Numbered from the stretch's first letter, positions 12,476 to 23,594 are shown. The stretch: 64,000 bases of DNA from Athripsodes cinereus (GCA_947579605.1 OX388319.1:23945447-24009446); one strand, 5' to 3'. Numbers and translations: made by a program. Notes: generated by a model not told the origin, from the letters alone.

Positions 12476-12509
12476 TTTTACAGTAGGACAATTTTTTATT
12501 AGGGTTGCA

Positions 12510-12775
12510 TCATCCCTTACCCATGGATATTACAGGAAAAATAGAAATAATATTGGACGGTATTTATACATAGCGCCGTTCCCATTTCAAAGGTGCCGTG
12601 ACTTCTCCTGAGCACCAATGTTGTTTTCAACTTGATACTGAATATGGAAGTAGGCTGGTTCTGTCTTAGATCCACTGGTAATTTATTCCAAGCAGTTGGC
12701 CTCACGACGCTGTCAGTTCGTAATAACAGAATGTCGGTTCCTAATTTTGGATATTCCACGGAATAGGACGAGTCT
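12510..12775 (-). pseudogene. Small non-LTR retrotransposon C-terminal remnant
   Basis: The minus-strand frame contains RTDSVVRPTAWNKLPVDLRQ and FSIKLKTTL. This is the WNxLPxxLR...F+xxLKxxL pattern at the very end of many LINE reverse transcriptases. It is short and unclassified. Confidence 0.55.
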
Positions 12776-12929
12776 TAAAGGAACAGTAAATAGCGTAGGC
12801 TTCAAATTTCCTCTGAATTCATCACATCACAACTCTTTACCAATACATTATGTTTTCCTTACTATCTTTCTTAACATAATCTGCACATTTTTGTACGACT
12901 TTCATTTGATTACTCATTTTTTACTAGTG

Positions 12930-13275
12930 TACACTTATGTATTCTTAATACATTTACAGAAAGACACTAGAAAACTTCCAAAAATAGTGAGCGAACTATT
13001 CTTTACCCGAGACTGCATTCGTAAATCCCTTAAAATAAAGTTAAAAATTGAATTTAATCTTTCAGTGTTATCATTGTTTTTCCACATTTTAAATATATCC
13101 CCCTACTACTTATACTACTATACTATCAAGGCAAAAACCCACAAGTAGGGTAGCCATGTGCCATAAATATAAAATAGTAAAAATTATACACAATCCAAAG
13201 ATGTTGTTGATTCGAGATATTTACCGAACACGTATCTTTTACAGTATAGGAAATCTATTTATTACTGAGGACTAC
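12930..13275 (-). repeat. SINE-like family A, two degenerate partial copies
   Basis: 12945-13015 holds ACAGAAAGACACTAGAAAAC and TTCTTTACCCGAGACTGC. 13105-13270 holds TACTACTATACTATCAAGGC, CCACAAGTAGGGTAGCCATG and CGTATCTTTTACAGTATAGG. Confidence 0.55.
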
Positions 13276-13547
13276 ACTAAATCCAATCCTTTTGTCAACA
13301 AAATGCATTAAAATAATATTTTCACTTGTCACTATCTATACTGACATTGCGTACATAGGTTATCAATTTACGCATATTTATTCTAACTTTGTTAATCTAT
13401 AAAAATATATAAGTAAATATGAGTTATTATAATTATAGGCATAATATATGAATAATAAAAATCACATTTTACCTACTTCATACTATTTTTTGGAAATTAT
13501 AATAATTACTATGAAAGATTATTTATGCAAATAATTATTATAATATA

Positions 13548-14589
13548 CAGGGTTTTCGCTTGGTCATGGAACAGCCGAAACAGGGTGATAAAAATATCTC
13601 AATAATACTCATCGACACAACACCCCATATGTTTAGATAATATATTTCTTATCTATTTTATCAACTTTCTGTTTGTATCTATGATAAATTAATAAATATT
13701 ATATCATAGTTTGTGTGTCAAGATTTAAATTTAAAAAAAATGCTTCTTAATTGACTAGATCAATAGTCTCCAACCCTTGCTTCACCGCAAACTAGTCAAC
13801 ATTTGATAATTTTACTGTTTTAATTGTTTATGATGAAATAGAGAAAGTGAGGACTTTTTTATTTATTTATTTAAACACAATATACGGCAATTGCCTTTAC
13901 AAGTATACAGATAAACTTTATAACGTCTCACAATCATTCAACACATGTACAAAAATATAAAAACAATATAAAAACATAAAAACAGACAAAACATTCTCCA
14001 GTTAAAGTCAAAAAATAAAAATGAAAATTTAAATACAAATACAATAAATTCATTAAAAGACAAATTTTAGTCACTAGTCAAGATATTAGAAAAAATATAA
14101 AAAAAAATAATGATAATAATTTTAAAACTGCACAAAAATACATGGGAAAATCTACTAGGTCTGATCTGAAAGAAGCGATTCGATTATTTATGTCTTAGAT
14201 TTCAGAATTTGATCATTTCCCTGACACTCTAAATTTCTTCTCCCGTCGCCAAATTTTCGAAAACGCTTAGGAGCTTGACATATATCATGATCTCCTCAAT
14301 TTCGTTACGAAATATTTCTACAAAAAAAGACTGACTTTCATGATCCTTTCGCGTATCAGGGAAATTGTGACTACTGGACTAGATGACATGAAAATCGATG
14401 TTCTTGAAACATCCAGGGGTTAGTGGTGGGAAACCACCCCCTTTTCCACTTATGTATAGTTTCTAAATAACCAATACGATTTTTTCTGATTGTTCAACTA
14501 ATCCATCTGTGACACAAAATTCTTAGGTACAATTTTTGCATAAAATAAAACTGCTGCTTCGGTTGATCCACGAGAAAGCTGACACACTG
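13548..14589. mobile_element. Probable non-autonomous DNA transposon with 9-bp duplication
   Basis: The element begins CAGGGTTTTCGC and ends, reversed, CAGTGTGTCAGC. Both ends continue into related sequence (GGAACAGCCGAAAC against GGATCAACCGAAGC), giving imperfect terminal repeats of about 37 bp. TATAATATA flanks it at 13539-13547 and 14590-14598. The flank is AT-rich, so the duplication alone is weak; with the ends it is convincing. I see no transposase, and the superfamily is uncertain. Confidence 0.6.
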
Positions 14590-14984
14590 TATAATATACT
14601 GCCATGTTTCTAAAAAGATATTGTTATCTAAAACAAAACTCTGGAGAAATTATTACTTACGATTATGCACATATCTTAAAATAGATTTATATTTTAATTT
14701 GGCAAGCACCTAAATGATCAATTAATTTAAAAACTAAATTTTACAATGTAATAATTTGAATATTATCTTAAATTTAAGTACTAATTTAGTACACTTCTTG
14801 TAGTCTTACAGTACCTAACGTACATTATAAAGTTGTCATAAGAACTGTGTATTGAGAAAAAGGGTTGTTCGGCTGTCTATGGGAAATATTGTGGGCGGTT
14901 CCAAAGATGAAGCATTCCAAATGTTTAGAATATTTACTAATTTTTTTATTGTTTAACCGGATTTGGGTGCAGATGACACAACCA

Positions 14985-15229
14985 ATCAGAAACCTCGATT
15001 GGAGAACCATGTCTACACAATGCAACATTGTGTAGAATCTAATCGGAAGAAGTGAGAAAGGTGTCCCAACGATTACGAACTGGCTCAAGGCTGGCTTAAG
15101 TGATCACTTTCGGTGTCCATGGACAACGTTCACCAATTCCACCTTTGGAACACCTTTCTCACTTCTTCCGATTAGATTCTACACAATGTTGCATTGTGTA
15201 GACATGGTTCTCCAATCGAGGTTTCTGAT
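14985..15229. repeat. 80-bp inverted duplication
   Basis: 14985-15064 and 15150-15229 are reverse complements with almost no mismatch, separated by 85 bp. The arms themselves contain the palindrome TACACAATGCAACATTGTGTA with one central asymmetry. GATGAAGCATTCCA occurs in direct orientation at about 14906 and next to the right arm at about 15227. Confidence 0.92.
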
Positions 15230-15339
15230 GAAGCATTCCACCTACCCTTATAGTTTTACGAATGCCTTTTTCCAGGACACTTAACTAGTATCAATATTAA
15301 TTACCTATAAAATGTATGTATTATGTACGTCGGATGATT

Positions 15340-15690
15340 TATTCGGCGCCGTTTAGTAGAATATCCATCTCGAGGGTGCGGGAAACTATGTTGGTATAGC
15401 GATGTCTCCAACTTGCTCCTGAACGTTGTTTACGATTTATTTTTCGGAAAGTCCGCGGGGAGTCGATTCCAGATGAGAGGTCCTGCGACACCAAAAACCC
15501 TGTCATTGTAGCAGGACTTGTTTGCTCAATATTGATTTCATCCAGTGTATTGCAAGATGTCTTTCTGAGCGAATTAATGTTTTTGTGATATCAGGAGTGA
15601 GGTTTTTCGACACGGAGCGTATTTCGTGGATGTATCTGTATCGAGATGGGATCGTTATTTAAGAGATGTTGTAGGCTAGGCGATGTGACC
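15340..15690 (-). pseudogene. Degenerate LINE reverse-transcriptase C-terminal remnant
   Basis: Minus-strand translation with frameshifts gives AGPLIWNRLPADFPKN, then LETSLYQHSFPHPRDG. This is the same WNRLP...F type of ending as other LINE C-termini. It is broken by several stops. Confidence 0.5.
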
Positions 15691-15872
15691 CATGTGAATT
15701 CTTTTTTTTATCTGAGTTCAGCTTAATAATAATATGTGTATTAATATTTTTTTTCTTCTTTTGTTTCAGGTATGACAATCAAGTCTTTCAAATTCTCAAC
15801 TCATTTCGATCTCGTCTGCATTATCATCGAATTTGAATAACTGGTATGGTTTTTTTTATTTATTTTATTACC

Positions 15873-16130
15873 ACTGCTTTATACGGCATATCCCACAAGT
15901 GAGGTAACCAGCGGACTAAATGCAAGTTTTAAACATGCAAAATATCCTTTCCGTGCCAATAAAAAACAAGACATTCACGAGGGGTGTCGTTCCTCATCAC
16001 TGCAGAGTTTTAAATGTTAATTTATTGTCTTGTACGTAAAACTTTAAGGGCACCTGCCTTTTACAGGACACTTGAAAGCTTACAGAAAAGAGTAGGATAC
16101 CTATTCTTTATCGGGGACTCTAATGGCTTT
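15873..16130 (-). repeat. SINE-like family A copy
   Basis: The + strand reads GGCATATCCCACAAGTGAGG, GACATTCACGAGGGGTG and CACCTGCCTTTTACAGGACA, ending TTCTTTATCGGGGACTC. It is almost full length. Confidence 0.78.
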
Positions 16131-16340
16131 GTTTTTTAACGTGGTGGCACAATTGCCGTCTACAATTCTCAGCATTATACAACCAGATAAGTCTTCAGAA
16201 TGATCACACAAAACTTAACTGTCTAATGCCGGGAAAAATTCATAGGTATAATATACACGATATCAAAGGATTGGGCTCAAAATACTTACTTACGTTGTCA
16301 ATTATTTTAGAAGGATTAACTATGTAACAGTTACGAGACA

Positions 16341-16521
16341 TTTTGAATGTTTTTTTAAGTATTCTACAATGCACATCCGTTACTTGATTATTTAAATCGC
16401 GATCGATTTCGGTAAACCTACATATATCTACCATTGACGAGCGATATAATACCGAAATCGATCGCGATTTGAATAATCATGTAACGGATGTGCATTGTAG
16501 AATACTTAAAAACATTCAAAA
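16341..16521. repeat. 72-74-bp inverted duplication
   Basis: 16341-16414 and 16450-16521 pair as reverse complements with a few small indels (TTGAATGTTTTT, CTACAATGCACATCCGTTAC, CGCGATCGATTTCGGTA). The loop is about 35 nt. Confidence 0.92.
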
Positions 16522-16530
16522 TACTTACAT

Positions 16531-17274
16531 TGTGCCTGAAATATCTGTGTTCCAAAACTTTCTAACAATAATTTCTAATTAGTATCAATTGTTATAATAG
16601 ATTTTGAATTTTTATGTACAAATTTACCGGTAAATCTAATTTTTGTTGATTATTTATCAAAGATTTCGGTGTTACCCCTGTATCTGACATGACTAAAAGG
16701 TATCATATAAACGGACCTAGAATGCCAAACATTTTTTATTTCTCCTGCTAGTTCTGTAAAATATTTGCCTATTTTTTCTTAAAATTTTGTAGTGTATATT
16801 ATTTTTATTATTATTAACCAAATTATTGAAAATTATTAGATAAAAGATAAGATATGTATATATAAATAGGTGAATAGATAAATATTTGTATGTACCAACG
16901 TAGGTATGTAGGTATATATTATGTACTTGTGTTGACTTTGCAAATTTTTTTGCGAGGTTTATACAGTTGATAAAATAAACTAATGTTTCCGCCAACTGTG
17001 GTATAGGTAAAATAATATAATAGTATTGTACACAATATATAGGTGTAGTACCTACAACATACTATTTGCACGTCAGAGCGAAACAACAATATGTCGAAAT
17101 TTGATTTATGAACAGTGTTGAAGTCATCGTCAATTATTATTATTCTAAAAATATCATCCTGCACTGAGACCATAACAGCTTTTGGCCAAGGCAATCTCAG
17201 CGGGAAAAAAAAAGAAATGCTGAGTCAAAAAACAAAAAAATACAGTCTTTCGTCTTCCAAGGACATTTATTTAT
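16531..17274. other. No gene seen
   Basis: Low-complexity AT-rich DNA. CACGTCAGAGCGAAAC at 17070-17086 resembles the inverted-repeat end found at 31950. Confidence 0.5.
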
Positions 17275-17475
17275 AAATATTTTTTTTATTTGTTTATTCT
17301 TTTCGCAAACCATCATTATATTACAGTGTTAACAAAAATACAAAATTTAAAATACCAAATAAAACAATACAAAATTTAAAATACTTAATAAAACAATATA
17401 AAATTTAAAATACTAGGACGATATGATGTGACGAGATTACCACTATCAAGTGATTTCTTCCATCTAAACACGAAT
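17275..17475. repeat. Dispersed repeat G, copy 1
   Basis: Shares TTTATTCTTTTCGCAAACCA, ACAGTGTTAACAAAAATACA, CTAGGACGATATGATGTG and GTGATTTCTTCCATCTAA with 30445-30592. The internal AATACAAAATTTAA unit repeats three times. Confidence 0.7.
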
Positions 17476-17744
17476 CGATTAGACGGAAGATGGAAGGAAC
17501 ACATTCATTGTCTATCTCTCAATAATTGTCAATCACTGGACGATATTCTGAAAAACGTCGTCTCGTGACTTACCTATGGTACTTTTGCTTCGGAATTCAG
17601 AATTTACTAACACCTTCAACCATCACCCAGTGATACAGATGCATTAAAAATGCTATTCAGGGACGCCACAAGACTCTCACGACACACTCGAAACTGTGTG
17701 TTTTTACAAAAGACGACTGGTATGTTTATTACATACAATAAGAT

Positions 17745-17965
17745 ATTAAAATGAAACAAACATTAAGTTGTTCCACATGCGACTTTTTTAATCTTTGAGC
17801 CTAATTTATTCCGAAAGCTTATTCTGCTTACATCGTTAAAAAGTTTTAAGTTAAGCTTTGCATTTGCCTGGCGATGAGAGCGGGAGCTTTCGAAAACCGA
17901 CTTACAAATTAATAAAGTCACATGTGGAATCACTTTATATTTATTTCATTTCAATTTCTAATTAT
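17745..17965. repeat. MITE-like repeat I, copy 1
   Basis: The ends form imperfect inverted repeats (AAGTTGTTCCACATGCGACT on the left, AAAGTCACATGTGGAATCAC on the right). It contains GGCGATGAGAGCGGGAGCTT. Related core sequence appears at 53525-53850 (GACGATGAGAGCAGAAGCTC) and, reversed, at 680-745 and 1855-1940. Confidence 0.6.
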
Positions 17966-18034
17966 GATTGACTTGCGCCAAGAGCCGTTAGTCAGTAAAT
18001 TACACTTTTATTACATGATGCAGTTAGTTGATTT

Positions 18035-18180
18035 ATTTTTATATTCATTCTTTACTGTACATTGATTACAAACAATTATTTAAAAGGTATACATTCAATA
18101 TACAAAGGGCAAGTTTATCGCAAAGGCGTGATCTCTTCCAGCTAACCCAAACTTCTTTACTGGCTACTTCACTTGTGAAA
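18035..18180. repeat. Dispersed repeat F, LINE 3'-end type
   Basis: The + strand reads TTCTTTACTGTACATTGATT, GGCAAGTTTATCGC and CGTGATCTCTTCCAGCTAAC. Other copies are at 22150-22240 and 28415-28545 (opposite orientation, with an ATAAATAAATAAATAA tail) and 50525-50670. The gcGATAAActcgCC core is common at LINE 3' ends in moths and butterflies as I recall it. Confidence 0.6.
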
Positions 18181-18609
18181 AATACCGTGATAGTGTAGAT
18201 AGATTTATGGATTTATCAATAAACATGACCTTTGACAATATCATGTAGTTTATATTTAAAAAAAAAACATGTTTTCTTCGTTTTACTTAGGCCTAGAGTA
18301 CCCCTGTTAGTTTAGCACATAATATGCCTAAAAAATCATACTGTCATGGTAAAAGAAACCGATACAGTTTTAATCAAAATCTCGTACTCCAAAATGTGTA
18401 CATATTGTATGCTATTATGCAAGCGATTCAATTAAGTAAGAAAATTAATCATCCATAGAATTGTTATTAATATGATTGTGGCACAACATAATTATGATGG
18501 GTACAAAAGCCAAATCACATTAATACATTTTCCGCAAAAAGATATGATATTTATGATTGCAGAAATGTTCTAATATTATTTTCGCCGGCTACGTTTTACG
18601 TTAGTTATA

Positions 18610-18800
18610 TCGATATGGCTGGTGAGACACAGAGACAACGCTCTTGCATTTGAATCACGAGGTCCCGGGTTTGATTCCCGGCCGGGGCTAAATGTAAAAT
18701 GGTATTTTTTAAATTGTCCTGAATTTGCATGTTTCATGTATATATTATCTATGTGTTTGGCGCATCGTAGGTATACTTGTATCGTCAAAATAGTGCCCGT
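18610..18800 (+). mobile_element. Second tRNA-derived SINE type
   Basis: An A-box-like TGGCTGGTGAGAC and a strong B-box stem-loop (CCCGGGTTTGATTCCCGG) are followed by GCTAAATGTAAAATGG and non-tRNA sequence. The minus-strand reading GRESNPGPRDSNARAL is a common artefact of tRNA-SINEs. Confidence 0.65.
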
Positions 18801-19357
18801 AATCTAAAATACACAATATAATAGTTTGGGACTAGTCCGATATGTGTTAACTGTTTACATATATACATATATTTGTACGATACAATCAAAATCTGCCCCT
18901 ATCTTTAAGAGAATCAATTCAAAAAAACTAATTATGAATCAAAAACACTTTAAGTAGAAATAGAATATAATGTTTTTTTTTCATTTTCAGTGTTGTACGT
19001 TTGATGTGTCTAAGCTGAACCTCTCATATTTAGCACGATTTGAAAAAATCTGATTTTTTATTGTATGTATGAGCGTGTATCTACGTGAATCATTTAAGGC
19101 TAAGGGTGCAGCAATATTTATATCTCCAACCGTACTTACTTACCTACACAAGTATCAAAATAAACACTAGGTAAATATGTATAACACAAACAGACATACA
19201 AACATACACTGAAAGAATAGGTGAACTAGATAATATTTATAATTATTATCTGCCTAGTTATATTTAAAACTATCGATGAAATTATCATCGTCGGTTGATC
19301 CATGAAATCTCGCATGTGTCGACGATTTCAAAAAATAAATATAAGTACCAAATTATT

Positions 19358-19966
19358 AAGTACGAAAAAGAAAGAAAGGTGGCTGGTGCGAGAGTGAACG
19401 GTGCACTCCGAGCTATTGTTAGCAATAGCAATGTCTCGAACATGGCTAAAATGCTGGTGCACAACGCCATCCTCGTACCGACACTGATGTATGCAAGCGA
19501 GACTTGGACATGGCTGAAGAAGGACGAGAGTGGAATAAATGCAGTGGAGATGCGATCACTGAGAAGAATGGTAGGTAAAACATTGCGTGATAGAGTAAGA
19601 AATGAGGATATTAGAAGAATGAGTGGATGCAAGAGGAGTGTTGTTGATAGAATGCGTGTAAATAAATTGAGATGGTTTGGTCATGTGGAACGAATGGATG
19701 GTGTAAGATTGACGAAGAGGGTGTATTTATCTGAAAGAGAGGGTGTGAGGAAGCGCGGGCGTCCGAGAACCACGTGGCTTAACCACGTGGATCAAATTCT
19801 CAAGGACGGTCGCGTGTTAAGTAAGAGGAATCGGCGTGCATGTATGAGAAACTGGATGAATGTAGAGGAAGCGAAAGAAGTATGTAAGGATAGAGCGACA
19901 TGGCGTTCCGTTCTCTCTGCCTACCCCACCTGGGACACGGCGTGAGGGTATAGTATAGTATAGTAT
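19358..19966 (+). mobile_element. 5'-truncated RTE-like non-LTR retrotransposon with 14-bp target duplication
   Basis: The copy is flanked by AGTACCAAATTATT at 19344-19357 and 19967-19980. It ends in a (TATAG)n tail as RTE-type elements do. The remaining frame is open to TGA at 19943-19945 and encodes the RT C-terminus ([56 protein letters not shown]). It is the least damaged of at least eight fragments of this family in the window. Confidence 0.9.
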
Positions 19967-20109
19967 AGTACCAAATTATTCGTCTTTTGGAGCTGCATCT
20001 GCACCGATGCAATAACCTATAAGCTGATCGAGCTATCCACGGAAAGTTATTGATAGACCATAAATCTCTTACGTGATGATTTTGTTTCTTACTCTAACTA
20101 ATTAACTAT

Positions 20110-20515
20110 ATAATTACGGCATATCCCGACACTCGTAAACTTACGTAAAAGATTTCAATGTTATTAAGCGAAGGTACTTGTTGGAAGTCCATTTCAAGAT
20201 AAATTGAAAAAAAACACAATAATATATAGTTAACTCCCAAATGACTTTTATTAACTTCGCTTACTAGTTACTAGTATTCGGAGACTCTCGACTCCATCAT
20301 CTGCAGGCGATTAGTAAAAAGTGAAATAAGATAGAGAGACAAACAGTATTTATAGGATATGAACAAAAGAATGTTGGGAGAAGCCCGTGTTGATAAGAAA
20401 GTAATTATAATTCATTGATAAAAAAACTATTAGACAGTGAACTTTTTTCAATTTATCTTACGTAAAAGAGTGGAGACAAATTCTTTGCCTGGTGTCCCAC
20501 GGATTCTTCTTACAC
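20110..20515 (-). repeat. SINE-like family A copy interrupted by a 304-bp insert
   Basis: 20110-20152 (TACGGCATATCCCGACACTC) and 20457-20515 (GTAAAAGAGTGGAGAC, TTTGCCTGGTGTCCCACGGA) are the two halves of one copy. Confidence 0.65.
20153..20456. mobile_element. 304-bp insertion inside a SINE-like repeat copy
   Basis: CTTACGTAAAAGA is present on both sides (20140-20152 and 20457-20469), and the flanking repeat continues uninterrupted across the join. The insert contains AAGATAAATTGAAAAAA near its left end and the inverse TTTTTTCAATTTATCTTA at the right end. It also carries the ACTCTCGACTCCATCATCTG motif of another dispersed family. Confidence 0.7.
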
Positions 20516-20811
20516 ACATTTACTTAAAAAATGATTCTGTGATTTTTTTTAACCAATATACCTACGTACTATAGAATTTCTAAGACATTTTAGTAACGAA
20601 TAAGACACAGAAAATTTCGTCCAGCTATTTTTTTTATCTTCTGAAAAATCTTGATTAATGCACATGGAAGGTTTCACAAACCCGCTGACGATATTGGAAA
20701 ACAGCAATTAAAACAAAAACTAAACAAAATATTATTTCTATTCAACGAAATATAAGACTGTCAGAAATTCCCAACAATTGTTGTCATTTTTAACAGTTTT
20801 TTATAAAGTGT

Positions 20812-21020
20812 TATAATCCATTGGATTGGGCTGCAACGAGTATGGATTTTTTTCTCCATTACAACCTATTTTTTACTAGTCGTTTTATTCTACGTATGTG
20901 CCACAGTTCATGTCCTTCCTCACTTGATCCATATATCTCTTGGTCTTCTTCTGCCTTTGGTCTTACCCTCCGCGATGGTGATGACCAGGCCTGGGTACCT
21001 GATGTTGTAGCCAATCCAGT
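20812..21020 (-). pseudogene. Non-LTR RT C-terminal remnant (QVKEDM type), copy 2
   Basis: Shares CCATTGGATTGGGCTGCAAC against CCATTGGATTGATCTGCAAC with 178-197, and CACAGTTCATGTCCTTCCTC against CACAGTTCATGTCCTCCTTC. It lies next to the WLGHVLRM fragment at 21140, possibly remnants of one composite region. Confidence 0.6.
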
Positions 21021-21139
21021 ATGCTCATTTAATATTATTGTAATTGAAATTATCACCTTAGAATTTTTGCTCAACATAAAAAAAACATGTAAAGACAATA
21101 CAAGTCCCAACAGATTGAGCTAGTTCCATCATCATCATC

Positions 21140-21465
21140 ATCATCGCCCTCAACGCTCCTCTCGGGAGCACAGGGCAGAAACCAGCCTCCTCCATTCAGA
21201 GCGTCTCTGTGCCAATTGCGTCACCTCTTTCCACGACATTCCTTGCGCTCTGATATCGTTGTCATAGGAACGGTGTATTGTGAAAGAGGGACGCCCGGGC
21301 CGACGGAACCCCTGCGGACGGAAGAACAGTGCTCTTTTTGGCCAACTATCATTAGGCATTCTCAAAACATGTCCCAGCCAGGACCATCGTCTCTCCTGTA
21401 TTACGGAGATTACAGGTCTCTGCTGGGTGCGCCGGCGCACAGCATCCAGTTCCATACTTAGATAA
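21140..21465 (-). pseudogene. Non-LTR RT C-terminal remnant (WLGHVLRM type)
   Basis: Minus-strand frame: MELDAVRRRTQQRPVISVIQ, then RRWSWLGHVLRMPNDSWPKR, GRPSFTIHRSYDNDIRAQGM and RSEWRRLVSALCSREER. A second degenerate copy of the same stretch lies at 2140-2350. Confidence 0.75.
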
Positions 21466-21830
21466 TAATAATAATAATAACTAGACAATTTTTTTAAGGT
21501 GTGGAAAAACCACCGCAAGGACCCATTCAAGAATCATAACACCTCCTGAACAATAGGGTCTTTAACCCTGCCTTGAACACCTCAACACTCTCCAGAGTCC
21601 GTAAATTATAGGTAATTTTGGTCCACAGCAATGGACCAGCCAGACAGAAGGCACGGTCAACATAGTTGACGCCAGACGTCTTCTACGTGGCACCACAAGT
21701 CTATTGACAGAGTCTGTGTTAGTAGAACTTAGTGATTTTTTCTTTTCCGTTGCTTCTTCAGAAATACAGAACTCCGAGATGTACACCGGTGCCATGACAT
21801 GTAGTGCCTTGATGAGAATCTAGATATGAA
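21466..21830 (-). repeat. LINE 3'-end repeat, copy 1 (AAT-triplet tail)
   Basis: On the minus strand the sequence ends in (TTA)n at 21463-21480, suggesting a LINE 3' tail. The + strand reads GAAAAACCACCGCAAGGACC, CAAGAATCATAACACCTCCT and CCACAAGTCTATTGACAGAG. Copy 2 is at 4080-4215 plus 4668-4815. Confidence 0.6.
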
Positions 21831-22149
21831 TTTCGTATTAAAAAATATTTATTTAGAAGGTTTTCCGATGGCTATTAAAAACGTAATTTAAAAGCGCTGA
21901 TTCGATTCCCAGCTAGACATTGTAATGTAAACACGAGATAGTTTTATAAACCAATTAAAATTATACTAATATTTTTATTGCAGGCATCAATAATAAATAG
22001 TTCGTTATAATTATTCGTTTTGCAATAAACACAATTAGGTATTCGTATGAAAATATTATATTAAACGGCATCGAATATTTATAGAAAAAATAATAACTTA
22101 AATATCAACAGAGATTTAAATATTTTTATGTTGAATCTGACTTGATGAA

Positions 22150-22240
22150 TCATCCGGGTTAGTTGGTAGACATCGCATTCTAGCGATAAACTCGCCTCGC
22201 CAGTTTTAAACTGACATTGGTTGTAAGACAATAATATATT
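22150..22240. repeat. Dispersed repeat F, partial copy
   Basis: Reads GGGTTAGTTGGTAGACATCG, GCGATAAACTCGCC and GACATTGGTTGTAAGAC. Confidence 0.5.
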
Positions 22241-22619
22241 GCTAATACTTAAAGGATATCGATGTTGGAATACAAAAATTCCGAAAAAAATGTACCACGC
22301 TGCAAGTCTAATACATCATATTTTTATGATACTTTGTGTTGATTTGAAATATCATATATGAAATATGAAATGAAATATACCAATGTAAAATGAAGAATAA
22401 ATAAATTTATGACATTTAACTTTCAAACTTTTAGACAAATAAGCAACAATGTTGGCACACAATCAACAATTTATTCGATCCTACTGTGATTTTTATTGCT
22501 AGTCGATGTCGTCGATGATGGCTTTAGGCCAACCTGATTTTGAGCCTTGGTTGGATCCCGAAGATTGACAAAATACAGGCATACCTTTCTGAAAACAGTT
22601 GAGTGGCGTTAGATTTACA
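22241..22619. other. No gene seen
   Basis: AT-rich sequence between two transposon remnants; nothing recognised. Confidence 0.5.
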
Positions 22620-22990
22620 TCACATACATACATAGGTACAATGACGCCGCTTCCCTCTCGGGGTAGGCAGAAAGGATCGAGCGCCACTTCCTTCTATCCT
22701 TGCATACATCTTTCGCTTCCGTCATAATCATACAATTCCTCATGCATGCTCTTCTGTTCAGTGTGTTCAACACGTGACCATCCTGTAGGATTTGATTTAA
22801 ATTATCTTGCCATTTGATCCTTGGACGGCCACGTCTCCTAGCAGCATTCCTCTCAGCCAAACATATTATTTTCTTGGTCATTCTGTCCTCATTAATTTTT
22901 TCCACATGCCCAAACAATCGTAACTTATTTACATTCATCACATCAATCATGCAAGCACATAATATTGCACTTGCATAATATCTGTCATGA
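22620..22990 (-). pseudogene. RTE-like RT C-terminal fragment, divergent subfamily
   Basis: Minus-strand translation gives [34 protein letters not shown] and NRRACMRNCMIMTEAKDVC. The IKWQDNLNQ variant differs from the TWLNHVDQ variant at 19.8 kb, so two subfamilies are present. The tail is TACATACATAC-like. Confidence 0.8.
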
Positions 22991-23594
22991 AATTTTATTA
23001 CAGTTTTCAGACAAACCAATCATAAATATTATCAAAACTCCGTCGCGAAATTGACTCCAGTTGTCTCCAACTTAAGTCAGCCTGTCTTTATTGATGAAGC
23101 ATTAATCTAAACGACTTGTCGACTAGTTAGGTACCACATAGTATGTTTATATTATCACTATCTACAATCATAATTATTGTAGTAACTGATTCACAGAATA
23201 ATTTAAATGTGATACCACCGCGATTACAATTTCGCATTAGTCTGCGAAAAATATTCATAAACATCAGAGTAGTGTACCGTTAATCCAAACTTAACTAAGT
23301 CAATCGTTGAAATAATGTCTGAACGGAAAAGTTAAGTTCGTTACGCTGAAAGCTGTTGTTTTTTCCTGTAAGTTATTGAAATAGCAAAAAAATAACTAAT
23401 ATCACCTGCGTGAATAAAATGTGAGCTTAATAGCAAAGATCCTTCAGAGCTTTTTTACGAATCAAGTAAGTAGATGTAATGGGCAATTCTTTGAAAAAAA
23501 TGCTAAGGAACTTCTCTCTGTAAACAGTTAGTAACGGGCTTAACTTAGCCAATGCTTTTTTCAAAGAATATTTAATCTGCTATATTATTACTAC
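22991..23594. other. No gene seen
   Basis: Unique-looking intergenic sequence with no credible frame. Confidence 0.5.

Noticed and set aside
11010..12502. Plus-strand open frames in the R1-clade region
   Set aside because: Antisense shadows of the GC-rich ORF2 remnant.
18610..18690. Possible tRNA gene
   Set aside because: The B-box stem-loop is good, but no acceptor stem or anticodon arm can be drawn and non-tRNA sequence follows; it fits a tRNA-derived SINE better.
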